Shown: one piece after another, positions 11,099 through 22,002 of the stretch
Layout: each line of letters starts with the position of its first letter
Numbering within the stretch: position 1 is the first letter of the stretch
From: Rhizophlyctis rosea
Lineage: Eukaryota > Chytridiomycota > Chytridiomycetes > Rhizophlyctidales > Rhizophlyctidaceae
Length of the DNA stretch: 64,000 nucleotides
Direction of reading: 5' to 3'
Assembly (NCBI GenBank): GCA_027596075.1
Contig: JADGJC010000145.1
Span: 34,572 to 98,571 of the forward strand
Notes under the pieces: model-generated
Databases searched by the model: none
What the model was told of the DNA's origin: nothing
What the model saw: only the letters and a program-made list of their open reading frames with translations
Made by a program: the position numbers and the translations under genes

Positions 11099-11233
11099 GA
11101 TTACGGATTGGAAATCGCTGGAACGAGAACGCACATCCGGTCTGCATGAGCACAGAAATCGCTGTGACCATGAAAGGACATCGAGTCTGTCGAAGCACAG
11201 AAAAAAACTTACATCGAGGTGCATCTACCATTC

Positions 11234-11304
11234 TCCGCATCGGGGAATCGAACCCCGGCCGCCGCGGTGAAAGCGCGGAATCCTGACCACTGGACCAATG
11301 CGGA
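11234..11304 (-). tRNA. tRNA-Glu(UUC)
   Basis: The minus strand begins TCCGCATTGGTCCAGTGGTC and folds as a standard cloverleaf. It has a 7-bp acceptor stem TCCGCAT/ATGCGGA, a D arm beginning GTCC, an anticodon arm CCGCG-CTTTCAC-CGCGG with anticodon TTC, and a T arm CGGGG-TTCGATT-CCCCG. The internal A and B box promoter elements are intact. No intron; the variable loop is 4 nt. It sits alone between the HET gene and the Myb-like gene. Confidence 0.95.
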
Positions 11305-12122
11305 TTCTATGATCTATAGTGAGGATTAATAATACAGAAGACTACTTAATCGAATTTTCCCACCTGAGATCTGTGGAAGGTTAATAGGGGAGTTAGGGGG
11401 CCTGTAGGTTAATAGCGACAATACAGAGAAGTTTCCTGCTTATGACAATTCACAAGGGTAAGTCACTTGCGTAACGTGCACCGCTTAGATTTTGAGGTTG
11501 TCAGCAAACTCTGCTTGTGCAATACGGAAGCTATGATAATGATGCCTTACCCTCTCGGACTCTCTACCGGTAAGGGTGCTTGCTGCAAAATTGGCCCGTC
11601 TACCAATCTCTGATAGTTCTGATGTGGTCGTGGATCTCAGTAATTCCCATCTATTCCCATGTGGCCCTATCCACTTTGGACTTTCTTGTGCTGCCCACCA
11701 ATGCCCTTGTTATTACACCACTTGAGAAACGCTCTGCCTTTTCATATGATAGTTATGATGCACATTGGTGTTACCATCTGACGACTTTTGATGGTCGAAC
11801 AGTTCGCATCGAGTTTGATAAGTTATGGGAAAAGCATGACTCGAATGCATGAAATTTCTTGAGCCACGCCAAGGGCGCATTTTGCAGTAGTTCCAAGACA
11901 AAAGCCATGAGAGGCCGAGCTTCAGGAACATATTACAGGCAGTGTGGAGCCCCGATGATTTCGATGGGAAGATATTCTAATCCTCCTTTATGTGAGGCCT
12001 TGCGGTTTCAGCGGTTGTTTCAGTCAGAGCAGCAGATCCAGCCAGAATCTTTGCGACGTTCCCACTCTTTCCCACTTTCACAATACATATTCATCCGAAA
12101 ATAGCCTATAAAACAGCAAGCC
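11305..12122. other. Non-coding stretch upstream of the Myb-like gene
   Basis: A 90-codon open frame (11580-11852) is present but has no recognisable features, and I do not support it as a gene. No repeat or RNA structure stood out. The final 100 bases form the probable promoter and leader of the Myb-like gene. Confidence 0.4.
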
Positions 12123-13229
12123 ATGTTATCCTACTGTAAACAGCTCCTTCCTCCATTGAGCTTTCTCTGCTTGAACGGGGGTCAAGCGCACGCCAGCAAC
12201 GTCATATTTCTCAACCAAAACCTACTTCGTTCAAGTCATTATCGTCGCTGTCACTCTGCGCCAAACGTACTCCAGCACGTCCAACTACCATCCCAAATTC
12301 CGAACTCAAAGCAACCATCACAAATCGGTACCCGCATCAAGCGCCGAGTTGAATGGAACGAAGTACTGCCTCCCGGCGACCTCGCCGCCCTAGTCCCCAT
12401 CCCACTTCCAAAGCGAAAGTTCCTACCCGCCGAAGATAGCGTCATCATGACCGAAATTCAGCTTGCAAGAGCCGAAGCTCGGAAACCGCGCTGGACGATG
12501 ATGGCCCGAACGATGAATAGATTACCCTGTTCCGTATTTCAACGGGGTCAATCGCTGCTTGGAAACCGCCGCCGCGGATCGTGGAGTGATGAAGAAGATG
12601 CTGTTGTCATCGAAACAATGAAGGGGCAAAGCATTGGGCCTGCCAGTGCTGCCATTTGGGCATCACTGGGAAGGCGATTGCATCGTTCGCCAATGGGAAT
12701 TAGAGGGCGGTGGATAGACATACTAAGTTCAGCTGATGCACGTGGTCTGTGGACGGAAAGGGAGGACGAGATGATTAGGATAGAAGCGGCAAGAGCGGCT
12801 AAAGCTGGTGGGGCACCGCAATGGACTAGATTGGGATGCGAAATGCACAGAGATCCAGTCCGAATCCGCAAAAGGTGGTCAGCCGTTTTGAATCCCCAAC
12901 TCAAACGAGGGCGATATTCGAGATCAGAAGATGATGTCATTCGAAGGGAAGTGCATACTGCGATGACGGAAGGTCGACGGGTCGACTGGTCTGCAGTTGG
13001 TCGGGTCATCCACAGATCAGGAACAAATGTGCTTGTGAGGTGGAGCTGCTGTATTGATCCAGCACTGAAACATGGCAAATACACCGCTGTGGAAGACGAG
13101 GTGATCATTCAAGAAAGAAAGAAGGGTCAACCTTGGCATACTATCGGGCGTTTGCTGAGCAGATCCACTACCGCGGTTAGGAATCGTTTCCTTCGGATAG
13201 TGAACAGGGCTAGCTTAAATTCGAAGTAG
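12123..13229 (+). CDS. Myb/SANT-like protein with five tandem repeats, 368 aa
   Basis: Intronless. From about residue 100 five units of 50-58 residues follow one another, each starting with an aromatic residue and an acidic pair (FLPAED, SWSDEED, LWTERED, RYSRSED, KYTAVED). Each then has a central W-x-x-(M/L/V)-(A/G)-R/C segment (WTMMARTMNR, WASLGRRLHR, WTRLGCEMHR, WSAVGRVIHR, WHTIGRLLSR) and a closing R-x-R-W/F helix. That is the Myb helix-turn-helix layout, so nucleic-acid binding is likely. The N-terminal 50 residues (MLSYCKQLLPPLSFLCLNGG...) lack acidic residues and contain several Arg/Lys/Ser, which could be a mitochondrial presequence. If so, this would act on organellar nucleic acid; if the first Met is not used, it is nuclear. 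Target genes unknown. Confidence 0.75.
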   Translation: MLSYCKQLLPPLSFLCLNGGQAHASNVIFLNQNLLRSSHYRRCHSAPNVLQHVQLPSQIPNSKQPSQIGTRIKRRVEWNEVLPPGDLAALVPIPLPKRKFLPAEDSVIMTEIQLARAEARKPRWTMMARTMNRLPCSVFQRGQSLLGNRRRGSWSDEEDAVVIETMKGQSIGPASAAIWASLGRRLHRSPMGIRGRWIDILSSADARGLWTEREDEMIRIEAARAAKAGGAPQWTRLGCEMHRDPVRIRKRWSAVLNPQLKRGRYSRSEDDVIRREVHTAMTEGRRVDWSAVGRVIHRSGTNVLVRWSCCIDPALKHGKYTAVEDEVIIQERKKGQPWHTIGRLLSRSTTAVRNRFLRIVNRASLNSK

Positions 13230-13346
13230 GTCGTCTGATTATGGTAGATAGCTGTCAAGAATTCTGCAAACGAGTATTGGCCTCACAAGGCTCTCAGAGT
13301 CCGAAAGTAGTTTTTTGTTTTTTGCAAACCTCGAGGAAGTTAATAT

Positions 13347-15947
13347 TTACATATCAACACCCTTAATCTCCTCATACCGCCTCACAAACTCATCCTTATC
13401 CTCAACACACTTCGTCGCCCTCCAATACAAATGCGTCGCCTTCCCCAAATCTCCCGTCCCATTAAGTTCAAAACTAATATAGGAAAGCCACGCATCTGTT
13501 CACGACACCCAACATCAGCACTCCGTCCAACAAAACCAAAACCACACAAAAAGAACTTACCAGCACTCTTCTCCTGAACGCTTACATACCGCTCCCACAG
13601 GTCTCGGAGTCTTTTGAGAGTTAGCTTATCGTATTGACCGGCAGGGACTTGAGCGGTTTCGATTTCGATGCATTTTTGGTACAACGCGGCACGGACGGAG
13701 GTGTGCGCGGTGAGGAGGGTGGATGATAGGGTGTCTGCGACGGTTCGGAAGTGGGATAGGCCGTGGGTGGTTAGGGTATAGTTTAGGTAGAGGTGGAGGA
13801 GAGGGATGATGCTGGGTGTAGGTGAGCAGGCGCGAATGGCAAGCTGGAAATGGAAAGATTGGTGATGAATATGACTTTGTTTACAAACAAAAAACTGCAT
13901 TGGAAACCCACCTTGAATTTACCACTGATACGATCCTCCACCACCGCCCCACCCACCTCCTCCCCATCACTCCCCTCCTCCTCCCCATCAACATCCATCC
14001 CCCCCTCACTCCCATCCTCATCAACCTCAACCCTCTCCGACCTCTCCACCAACCACCTCAAATACCCAATCCAAACCTCCGTCCTCCCCTCCCCCTCAAC
14101 AAGCCCACAAGCCTTCTCAAACAACTCCTCCTTCTCCTCATCATCCGCCGCCAACTCAATCCTCGCTTCCCAAACCTTCAAACTGCCCCCAAACTTCTCC
14201 ACCGCGTTCTCCAAAATATCCACAGCAACGAGCTCTTCGGCCTCTTTTTCGCGGTCGGCCCAGGCTAGGTAGACGTCCTCGGGTATCACGTCGAGGTCAT
14301 CTGCTTGGCGTAATACTCGTCGAAGTACGGCTTTTAGGTATTTTTGGAGGTTTTCTTCGTCGACGGCGGTGGTTTGGTCTATTACGAAGGATACGTATGC
14401 GCGGACGAGTTCTGGGGTGGGGCGTTCGGTGAGGTGGGAGTCGTATTCGGTTATGGTGAGTTTGAGGTGGGCGGGGTAGGAGGTTGATGAAGGTTCGATG
14501 CCGCTGAGGTGGCGTTCGGATAGGATGGCGTGGGCGGTTGCGTCTGTGGAGAAATCTCTTTGGAGGCTGAGATTGGAGTTTGATCAGTTTGGTGGTCAAA
14601 TGTGTGATATGCATAACCACAGTGGTACCTTTCAAACACTTCCTGTTGCCCGGTCTTTGTATCCTCACCAAAAAGCCGGTAGAGGCGAAGAAACTCTAGC
14701 CGGAACGATAGGTCATCTGCGATGGCTGGTAGGACAAGTTGAGTCTTGCAGTCCAGCAAAGATCGACCAGAATGAGAAAATTGCCCACCTTCAATAGCAT
14801 TCCGGAAAATGACCCTCGGGATGGTCACCTCCAACAAAGCCTTCTGCAGCGGCGTCAACTGTTCTCCAACCACATTCTCCTCGTCCCCCGCTGTCGCCGC
14901 TCTGACCGTCTCATCCTCCTCAAGCCCATTGGCACCCGTACCCTCCTCTCCCTCCAATGTTGGCAAACTAACTATAGAATCGCCCGCATCCGCTAATGGA
15001 TCGGATGCCTCATCAGTGGGTTTAGGTTGCAAAATTGGTACAGGTTTCGAAGCATCATCTCCAAACAGAATTCTTCGCCTCTCTTTGATCTTTTCGATGA
15101 AGAGCAGCTCTAGTTTGAAGTATTCTAACCACATTTTCTCGGATTTGGGATTTAGGCGAAGTCCGCGCTGTAGGAGGACTGTGATGTTTCAGTTGAGCAT
15201 GAATGAGCAAATGCAATTGGATTGGAGCTTTTACAAAATACTTACCACGGGCAGAGTTCATGTTTCCATTTTCCTCAAACTCCCATGCTGCCGCCATAAT
15301 CCAGAACATTGGCTTTGTGGGATGCAGTTGGATAGCCCTATCATAACCAGCCGAATCCGGTCATTCACCATACACCGCGACTCCTTCTCACAACCAAAAC
15401 AACGGCAATAACAACACCCACCTAGCAAAACTCCTCCCCAAAGCCTTCGAACTCCCCACACTCTTACTCCACTCAAAATACTGCACCCACAACTCAACAT
15501 CTCCTCCAAACTTCCTCAACGCCTTCCCATACAACCCATGAATCCTCCTCTGAATACTAAAATCCGCCAATCGGTTCTTCTGCTTCTGCTTTTTCCCAAC
15601 ACCCTGAGAGCGCTCTTTATCTTCCTTATCCAACCCCATTCGTCGTTTCCGCTTTTTACGCAGGCGTTCGAGGTTGATTTCGTATTCGATGTAGCGGAGG
15701 AAGTCGGATTTGAGGGGTGAGAGGCGGTGGATGGAGTATTCTAAGTCGGTGCGGCGTTTTATGATTGATTTTACTTCTTGCTGTTTGGGGTGGAGGGGGA
15801 AGGTGAGGTGCGTTAGAGGAGGGCGTGTTGGGTAGGCTTTTGGAAAGGGATGCTTTGCTATCTTACCTTTGAGAATATACCCCTCTTCTCAAAGTCTTCC
15901 AGCTCTGGGAGCATACGCTCCAAGTGGTATTGTACCGAATCCGCCAT
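13347..15947 (-). CDS. UTP6: U3 snoRNP / SSU processome protein Utp6, 8 exons, 701 aa
   Basis: Utp6 is a HAT/TPR-repeat scaffold of the small-subunit processome, needed for 18S rRNA maturation in the nucleolus. Exons (minus strand): 15867-15947, 15422-15780, 15246-15337, 14789-15178, 14629-14725, 13912-14566, 13561-13843, 13347-13495; all phases close. It starts MADSVQYHLERMLPELEDFE and continues with the family signatures LEYSIHRLSPLKSDFLRYIE, DFSIQRRIHGLYGKALRKFG, WIMAAAWEFEENGNMNSAR, RGLRLNPKSEKMWLEYFKLE and SLQRDFSTDATAHAILSER. HAT-like repeats run through the C-terminal half (VAVDILENAVEKFGGSLKVW). An acidic insert of about 40 residues (13920-14030) is an expansion relative to yeast Utp6. 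It is convergent with the Myb-like gene, 117 bp apart. Confidence 0.93.
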
Positions 15948-16788
15948 TATTGCACTTAGTAAACGACGCGCAACCACTCAATGACGATGTCAAGTGATAA
16001 AAATATACACACAGGCTCAAAACACCAAAAGTGCGCTGGATCCAAAAAAAATCATGGTGCGACTTTGTGGCACAGACATCACCGTCAACGCCACAAGCCA
16101 TCATCTTCAATCCGAGCCCTCCGGACAATCAGCAATCATGTTGTTGTGGCCGTGATTACCGTTGTTCATCACTCCAATAGCGACCGTGCTATTTCCTTAC
16201 ATCGGAAACATGGCTGAGTGGTTGAGCGCATGAACTCGGGACCAATGGTCCGGAGTTCGAATCGTGAGGACCCCGCTTATAGCATGGTCTCCATATCTTC
16301 TTTTTTTTTCTCATTCCTCTGCGCTTTCAGCACTCGCACAGAAGCACAAATAGTAGCAAAAGCCATTGGTATGCGTGAACATGAATGCACCTTCATGTTC
16401 GTGCCTGCAGGTTAAGTGGGGGCATCTATAGCCTCAAACATGATGTGAGAGCGGACTTGGCACAATCATGAACGGTTTAATATAGTACTGTCCCTCACGC
16501 ATGTGGGTATACCGGCATCATATGTGTCAATGCCTTTTCAAACCTTGGTCTGTGGAACTATGTAAATGACTAGTCTCTTTATAATGCGGGGTGAATGACG
16601 ACTGCATGTTCAAACTTGCATGTCCCACAACTACTGTTGAAACAACTTTCTCCAGAACCATCAAAAATTATCATAATTAACAAAGTAGAAGAAATTTACA
16701 ATTACATAAACAGCACAAAAAAAGGTCATCGCCGACCTATCCTAAAATAAACCACAATCACAATCACTACATATCTCTCCCCCACGCT
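15948..16788. other. Intergenic region between divergent UTP6 and the HEL2 3' end, with a tRNA-like element
   Basis: No protein-coding signal was seen. A tRNA-like segment with Pol III-type boxes lies at 16201-16310 and is listed separately. The last 150 bases before the HEL2 stop are A-rich on the plus strand and match a 3' untranslated region on the minus strand. Confidence 0.45.
16201..16310 (+). other. tRNA-like element (A box, B box, T-run), probably a degenerate tRNA or SINE head
   Basis: TGGCTGAGTGGTTGAGCGC is a good A box and GAGTTCGAATC a good B box about 30 bases later, with a nine-T run at 16301-16309 as a possible Pol III stop. The expected T-stem pairing fails and no acceptor stem closes, so it is not a normal tRNA. 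Between the boxes lies a strong hairpin at 16232-16258: GAACTC-G-GGACCA / TGGTCC-G-GAGTTC around one unpaired A. The right arm of that hairpin overlaps the B box. This could be a type II (Leu/Ser) tRNA relic or a tRNA-derived repeat. Confidence 0.4.
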
Positions 16789-19700
16789 TCACCCAACATA
16801 CAACAAAACCTGCTTCTTCTTCCCCTTCTTCTTCCCAGCACTCTCCCCATCAAAATCATCCTCCCACCTCTCCTCCTCCTCCCTCCCACCGGGGCCCCAC
16901 GCCCCAGCACTCCCTCCTGCCCCACTCCCCGCACTCCCACCCCGTCCATTCTGCGCCCTCAACATCGCCAAAGTAGGCCTCGGCGCCCGCTTCGGCAACC
17001 CCGGAAACTCCTGCGCATCAATCTTCGGTCCCCTCGACCCACCAGCAGAACTAGGCGCAGACCTCGCCACCGTCGCCGCGGACGGACGAATCGGCTTCGG
17101 GTTAGATTGTGACAGTGTGGGTCCGTTGAACAGCGATGCGGCAGACGTAGAAGACGACACTCCCGCTCGCATGGGTTGAGGCGCCGGCACGAATGGCGCC
17201 GTGGTCGGTCGACTGTTCCCCGTACTACTACTGCCCACCGCAGCACCCAATCCAGGGAACGCTTCGAGACTCGACGCACTCGGCGCATCGCCTGCTGCCC
17301 GTCCAGCAAACGTCACCGTCCCCGCCCCATTCTCCCTCTGCTCCCTCTCTTCCATCCCACGCGCCACTTGATCCCACACACTCCCTCTTCCACCGGCTCT
17401 TCCACCCCGCATGCCAGGAGCCTGGACACGTTGGTTCGTAGCCTTTGATTTGATAACCAGAACGCGGGCGGAGGATGTTGAGGAGGAGGAAGAGGCGGTG
17501 TTGGCTGGGAGGATCGGAGAGGGTTTTGCGGTTGAGTTGGCGTATGATGGTGTTGAAGGGCGCTCGATGGGTGCTTCTTCAGTAGTCTGCAAAGGTCAAA
17601 GTCAGCGAAAGAAGTCACATATGCACGCAGTTCAAAAATCAACCAACCTTCACTTTCCAGTCATTCCAAGCCCTCAGCAATGCCTCCCTCCTTACATTAC
17701 TCAATCGTACAGGTGCCGAAGGAGCAGCGGCACCCTTCTTCTTCTTCCCCTTCCCTTGCCGCCCATCAGCCCCCGACCACTCATCCTCAACCGGCTCCCC
17801 AGGTACAGTATCGGCCAACCGATTCCAAACCCGTCCCATCTCCGCCTCCGCCTCCTTCTTATTCTTCCCACTCAGTCCACCCAAGGCGAGCGTCGCAAAC
17901 GCAGTCAAGAACTCGTCCGCGGTAATAGCTGAGTTCTTGAAAGACGTCGCCAGAGACTTGAACTCTGCCAACTTGTTGCGATCCGAGTTGAAGAGGTATT
18001 GTATTCTCTGTGCTAGTTCAGGGTCGCCTCCGATGGCCGGGCTGCCGGATGGAGGTGGCGGTGTGGCCGAGGCTGTTTCGCGATTTGCGGAGCGTGCGGC
18101 TTCTCCAGGTGTTGGTGTGAGCTGCGCACCAAAGCTTGGAGGAGGTTGAATCCTATCCGTTGACGGAACGCGGGTGAGGGTTGATTCACTTATTGACGCA
18201 GTGGCACGAGGTGCTTCAGATAATTGGGTGCCGAATCCAGGCGGCGGCCGTAACCTTTGCGAAGGTTCACGGCCATTTGAGACAGGAGGATCAACGGGCG
18301 CCGGGCGAGGTGGTGGTTCATCCGCTCGTTCGTCTCGCCGATTCCGATCCCGTCCCCCGCCACCACCCCCGCTTTCTCCGCCTCGCCCACCCCCTCCTCT
18401 TCTACGGCCCCCTCTTCCATCCTGCCTTTCGAATCCTCTAGCCGGACTACCAGCATAGTTGAAGTCCAATTGAATCTGTTCCCCACGACCCCTTCGTTGT
18501 GAAGCTCCTCTGTGCACTTCCATCTAAACATATAAATGGTTAGTGGCGCCTCGTGGTCAACTGAGGTGGACTGACATACCTCGTGCGCCTTGAAATCTAT
18601 TTCGGAATCGAACACCATAAACTTCTGTTCCAAACATTCCTTATCGGGGCACAGGATATGATCGTTTCGGAAATGATCCTCCTGCAAAGACGTCAAAAAA
18701 GTATGAGCATACCGGCCAAGGACAATCTGCCTCACTGGTTCCATACCAAATCATTATAATCCCGATAATATTGGTTTCGTATTCCCTTCCGCTGACACAG
18801 GAAACACTGCTCATGATGCTCTCGACAATGCTCAAATAACTCATCCTGTCCGTAGAATCGCGTCTTACAAAATCCACACTGAGGATGTCCTTTGAAGGAT
18901 CGGTCTTCTGGGTCTCCTTCTTCGTTATGCCGTGCAAGTGTTTGCCGTGTATAGAGTGTGTGTTCATGTGTAAACAACTTTTTGTGGCGGGTGCAAAGAT
19001 CACTGGAAGATATCGATCAATTGTTGTCAATTCTCAGAACTGGCTTTCTCTCATGAATGGTAGAGCACTTTGATATGGATACCTACCACATAGTCATTCC
19101 ATGCGCCTTCTTCACATGGTTCTTCAATTCCGACCAACCGCCTGGGCACGCAACATCACAGGTCGGCTCAGGACAATTGAATCGGAGTAGAATCATGACC
19201 TCCTCATAAATATTCGTGTCATCAAAGTAGATGGAAAGCCTCTGATCAACAGCGGGCAAACCGGGCAGTTCGTACTCCTGAAAGGAGGTGGAAGGAGATT
19301 TGGTGTACACTACAGCAGCGAGTTCTGTCTGGAAGGGCGCGAATGTAAATATTTGGACGGGCGGGGCATTTCCTAAAATCCCGTTAGGGTTCTCAAATGC
19401 GCACACAAACCTTGCAATAAGCACAAGTCTTCTGCTTATACAATGCCCGCAACCTCAACGAACAAAGGTGACAAACCCTGTGGTTGCATTCCCCAATAGC
19501 ATAAAATTGAATCTCCTCAGCACAAATAAAGCAAGTTCCCTCCATATCGTCGTCGTGATCAGATGAAGGCGTAGCGGTTCCCTTATTCGCCGGCGCAGGT
19601 TTGTCGATTGGTGAGAATCGGTTCTCAGACACAGATGACACTTGAGAGGAGCGGCGGGACGTGGAGACTGTAGGTGACGTTTGCCCCGATGCTCCTGTTG

Positions 19701-19791
19701 GTTTTTGTTGTTGGAATTCGTCGAGGGAGATGAACTTCTTCTTTCCGCCCTTCTTCTTTCCTTTTGAGCTGTTGTCTTGTTGGGTGCTCAT
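16789..19791 (-). CDS. HEL2: RING/C2H2 zinc-finger E3 ubiquitin ligase Hel2/ZNF598, 6 exons, 884 aa
   Basis: Hel2 senses collided ribosomes and ubiquitinates 40S proteins, starting ribosome-associated quality control. Exons (minus): 19411-19791, 19087-19328, 18747-19002, 18580-18681, 17648-18523, 16789-17586, with all phases closing. After a Lys-rich start comes the RING (about residues 86-127: CFICAEEIQFYA, ECNHRVCHLCSLRLRALY, CAYCK). Cysteine/histidine fingers follow (CPEPTCDVACPGGWSELKNH, CDLCTRHKKLFTHEHTLYTR, CGFCKTRFYGQDELFEHCRE, CFLCQRKGI, CPDKECLEQKFMVFDSEIDF). The C-terminal half is low-complexity (Gly/Arg, Pro, Ser) with the short motifs EAFPGL and EFPGLP and a Lys-rich tail (GKKKGKKK). 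The junction KTELAAVVYTKS after CAYCK supports the first intron. Confidence 0.92.
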
Positions 19792-20259
19792 GGTGGTGCG
19801 AGTGAGTAGGTATTGATATGCAGGGTTGTAAGGGGTTTCACTTGCGATGTGTTAGCAAGTGGAACAAGTCACGTAAAATTAGTAACAGAGGGAAGGTGAA
19901 ATGGCTATCAACATCGCGATCAATCCTGGCTGTCGAGTCACGGATGGTGTGACTCATCGTGCATCCATCCAACTGCCGAGAGGCACAGTCATGAGCTGTC
20001 AGCTATGGTCCTGTTGCAGGGTCCTTTGCGCGGTTTGAGATTCCTGCACGATGGAGGTGGCTGCTAGATGGCCCCAATACATTCAGGAGGGAAAAGACCC
20101 GGAGAAAACAGCTTTGATGGATCAGAATGGTCATTATAACTAGCCCTTCAATCTGTCAAAACTGTCAAAAGTATTGCGCGATTGGTGCGTTGATAGGAGG
20201 ACAGAGATGTGCGATGTCCCAAAACCTGTCAACAAGGCACTGCGTTGGCATATATGACA
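19792..20259. other. Intergenic region
   Basis: Upstream of HEL2 and downstream of the Kunitz-type gene. No ORF, RNA gene or repeat stood out. It should include the HEL2 promoter. Confidence 0.4.
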
Positions 20260-21428
20260 TCATTCAAGCTTTACATGGATCGAGATTGAGGATGTTGGCA
20301 CAGAGCTCGCTGCAATGCAGTTGTATTGAGGGCGCTGCGTAAGGCAAAATCATTAGCCAAATGCCAACCAGAGATGAAAGAAAGAGTGAGAATGTACCGG
20401 CGGGACAAAGCACTGAATTGGAACTTGCAAATCTACACATGTATCACTTTCTGAGCAGGGATCGTCGCGGCAGGTAGCCTCGGGGGGGAGGCATTTGTAT
20501 TGGGGGCACTGCGTTGACAAAAATACCATGTTATTCAAGTATTCTTGGGCAACCGCACTTTCCAAAATCCTTACCGGCAATGACTCTGAGTAACATGATT
20601 GCTTTACTTCCACGCAATACTTATCTTTCCCACAAGTGGTGGCTGTGCACACATGATCAGTTTTGTCGGACCCTGTTGTCCTATTCACCTCTGGTGCCAC
20701 GTCTACACAATGGAAGGCTGAACACTGTTGGAAGCAGATCGGAGGGTTTGGAACTTTCCCAATCAAGAGGCATACTGCAACGTTCCAACGGCCCCACCTG
20801 TCCCGTGGAAAGAGAGCAGTCTTCCTCCTGGCAGACCTTCCCAGATGAACAGTGAACGCGCGAGCAGATGGACAGACGCGGCGGCCGATGAGGAGCATCA
20901 ATGCACTTGTACCGATTGCACTGATCTCCAAAGATTATGGATGTGAATACATATCCCTAAGGGTGCATTTGACTCCAAAAACATTTACCCACATCAGCAG
21001 TCTCCACAGCGCACTTGTCAGATGCCATAACACAAACCTGTCCATCAGGACACCTCACCCCTTCACAAGCAGCTGCGTCCTCGAAAGGTAGACATGTTTC
21101 GACGCAATCGCTTTCTGACTAACGCGATCAGTAGGGATCAACTCAGCCCTTAAAATCCTTTCATATTTGCAGCCAACTGATACAAGGTACTAACCTCAAA
21201 AGGTACGACACCACCACACCCACCCCAATCGAATTCCTGACATGTTGCGCCATTGAAGAACCAGCGCGCGATGGCTCCGTTGCAGGGTCCGAGAGAGGGT
21301 GAAAGGGTGCAGTTTGGGTTTGGACGGTTGTCTTTGAATTCGTCGAGAGTTTTAGCTGTTACCGTGCGATAGGGATGGGACAGGTGGAGGAGGACGACTG
21401 ACGCGAACGTGAGAAAGATTTGGTGCAT
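20260..21428 (-). CDS. Secreted Kunitz-type, cysteine-rich repeat protein, 6 exons, 275 aa
   Basis: Exons (minus): 21195-21428, 20989-21118, 20798-20925, 20575-20724, 20398-20508, 20260-20334; frames close. It begins with a signal peptide (MHQIFLTFASVVLLHLSHP). A Kunitz/BPTI-like unit follows: CTLSPSLGPC, ARWFFNGATCQEFDWGGCGG, then across the first intron SESDCVETC, giving the C-x8-C, RWFF, C-F-GGC and C-x3-C spacing. Kunitz domains usually inhibit serine proteases by a P1 residue after the second Cys; here it is Asn, not Lys/Arg, so trypsin inhibition is unlikely. After it come repeated short Cys modules (CEGVRCPDGQVCV, DQCNRYKC, CSSGKVCQEEDC, QCPQYKCLPPEATC), roughly one per exon. This is the style of a repeatedly duplicated extracellular module. 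Partner unknown. Confidence 0.7.
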
Positions 21429-22002
21429 TGGTAAATGGGCTTGTCAGAGTTTTTGTTGGTGTTGATTATGAAGATGGTAGAATCAGGGATGAACGTCGAG
21501 GGCGCGGTGAAGTTTTGATGCTCATACTCTCACACCCAGATTGTTTGGATGTGGCACTGCCGCTCCCATGATACCATTTGCCATTTCATTTGTTTGCACA
21601 TGAGTATCACATGATTAAGGAGTTTGAGTTTTTCACGCTCCGTGGATTGCTCGATCACGGGTTAGGAAGGGTCGACCACTATGACCATGTCATCCGGATT
21701 GGTCGTTTGGGACTGGTCGTATCACTCGTACAATGGCCCCAATTGAATGGTTCAATCTTCCAGTTGTGGCGGTTCATGGCTCTCCAACCAACCAAAAGTC
21801 GGCCGGCAATGCCCATATATCATTGTCAAATCGTTGACGCATCAAAGTTAGATGCACATTTATACACTATATCAATGAAGCGGCCAAAACAACCACTGCG
21901 GTCCGCGATGGTATTGACTATTTCCTCCAGATGCGTTGCCACGTCGCTGCACTGCGACGCCCAAGGTTTAGAATTTGATCGATCTGGCTGACCCACGAAA
22001 TT
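21429..22002. other. Intergenic region
   Basis: Between two co-oriented secreted-protein genes. The 21578-21991 frame is open but lacks any protein-like pattern. No RNA or repeat was seen. Confidence 0.4.
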
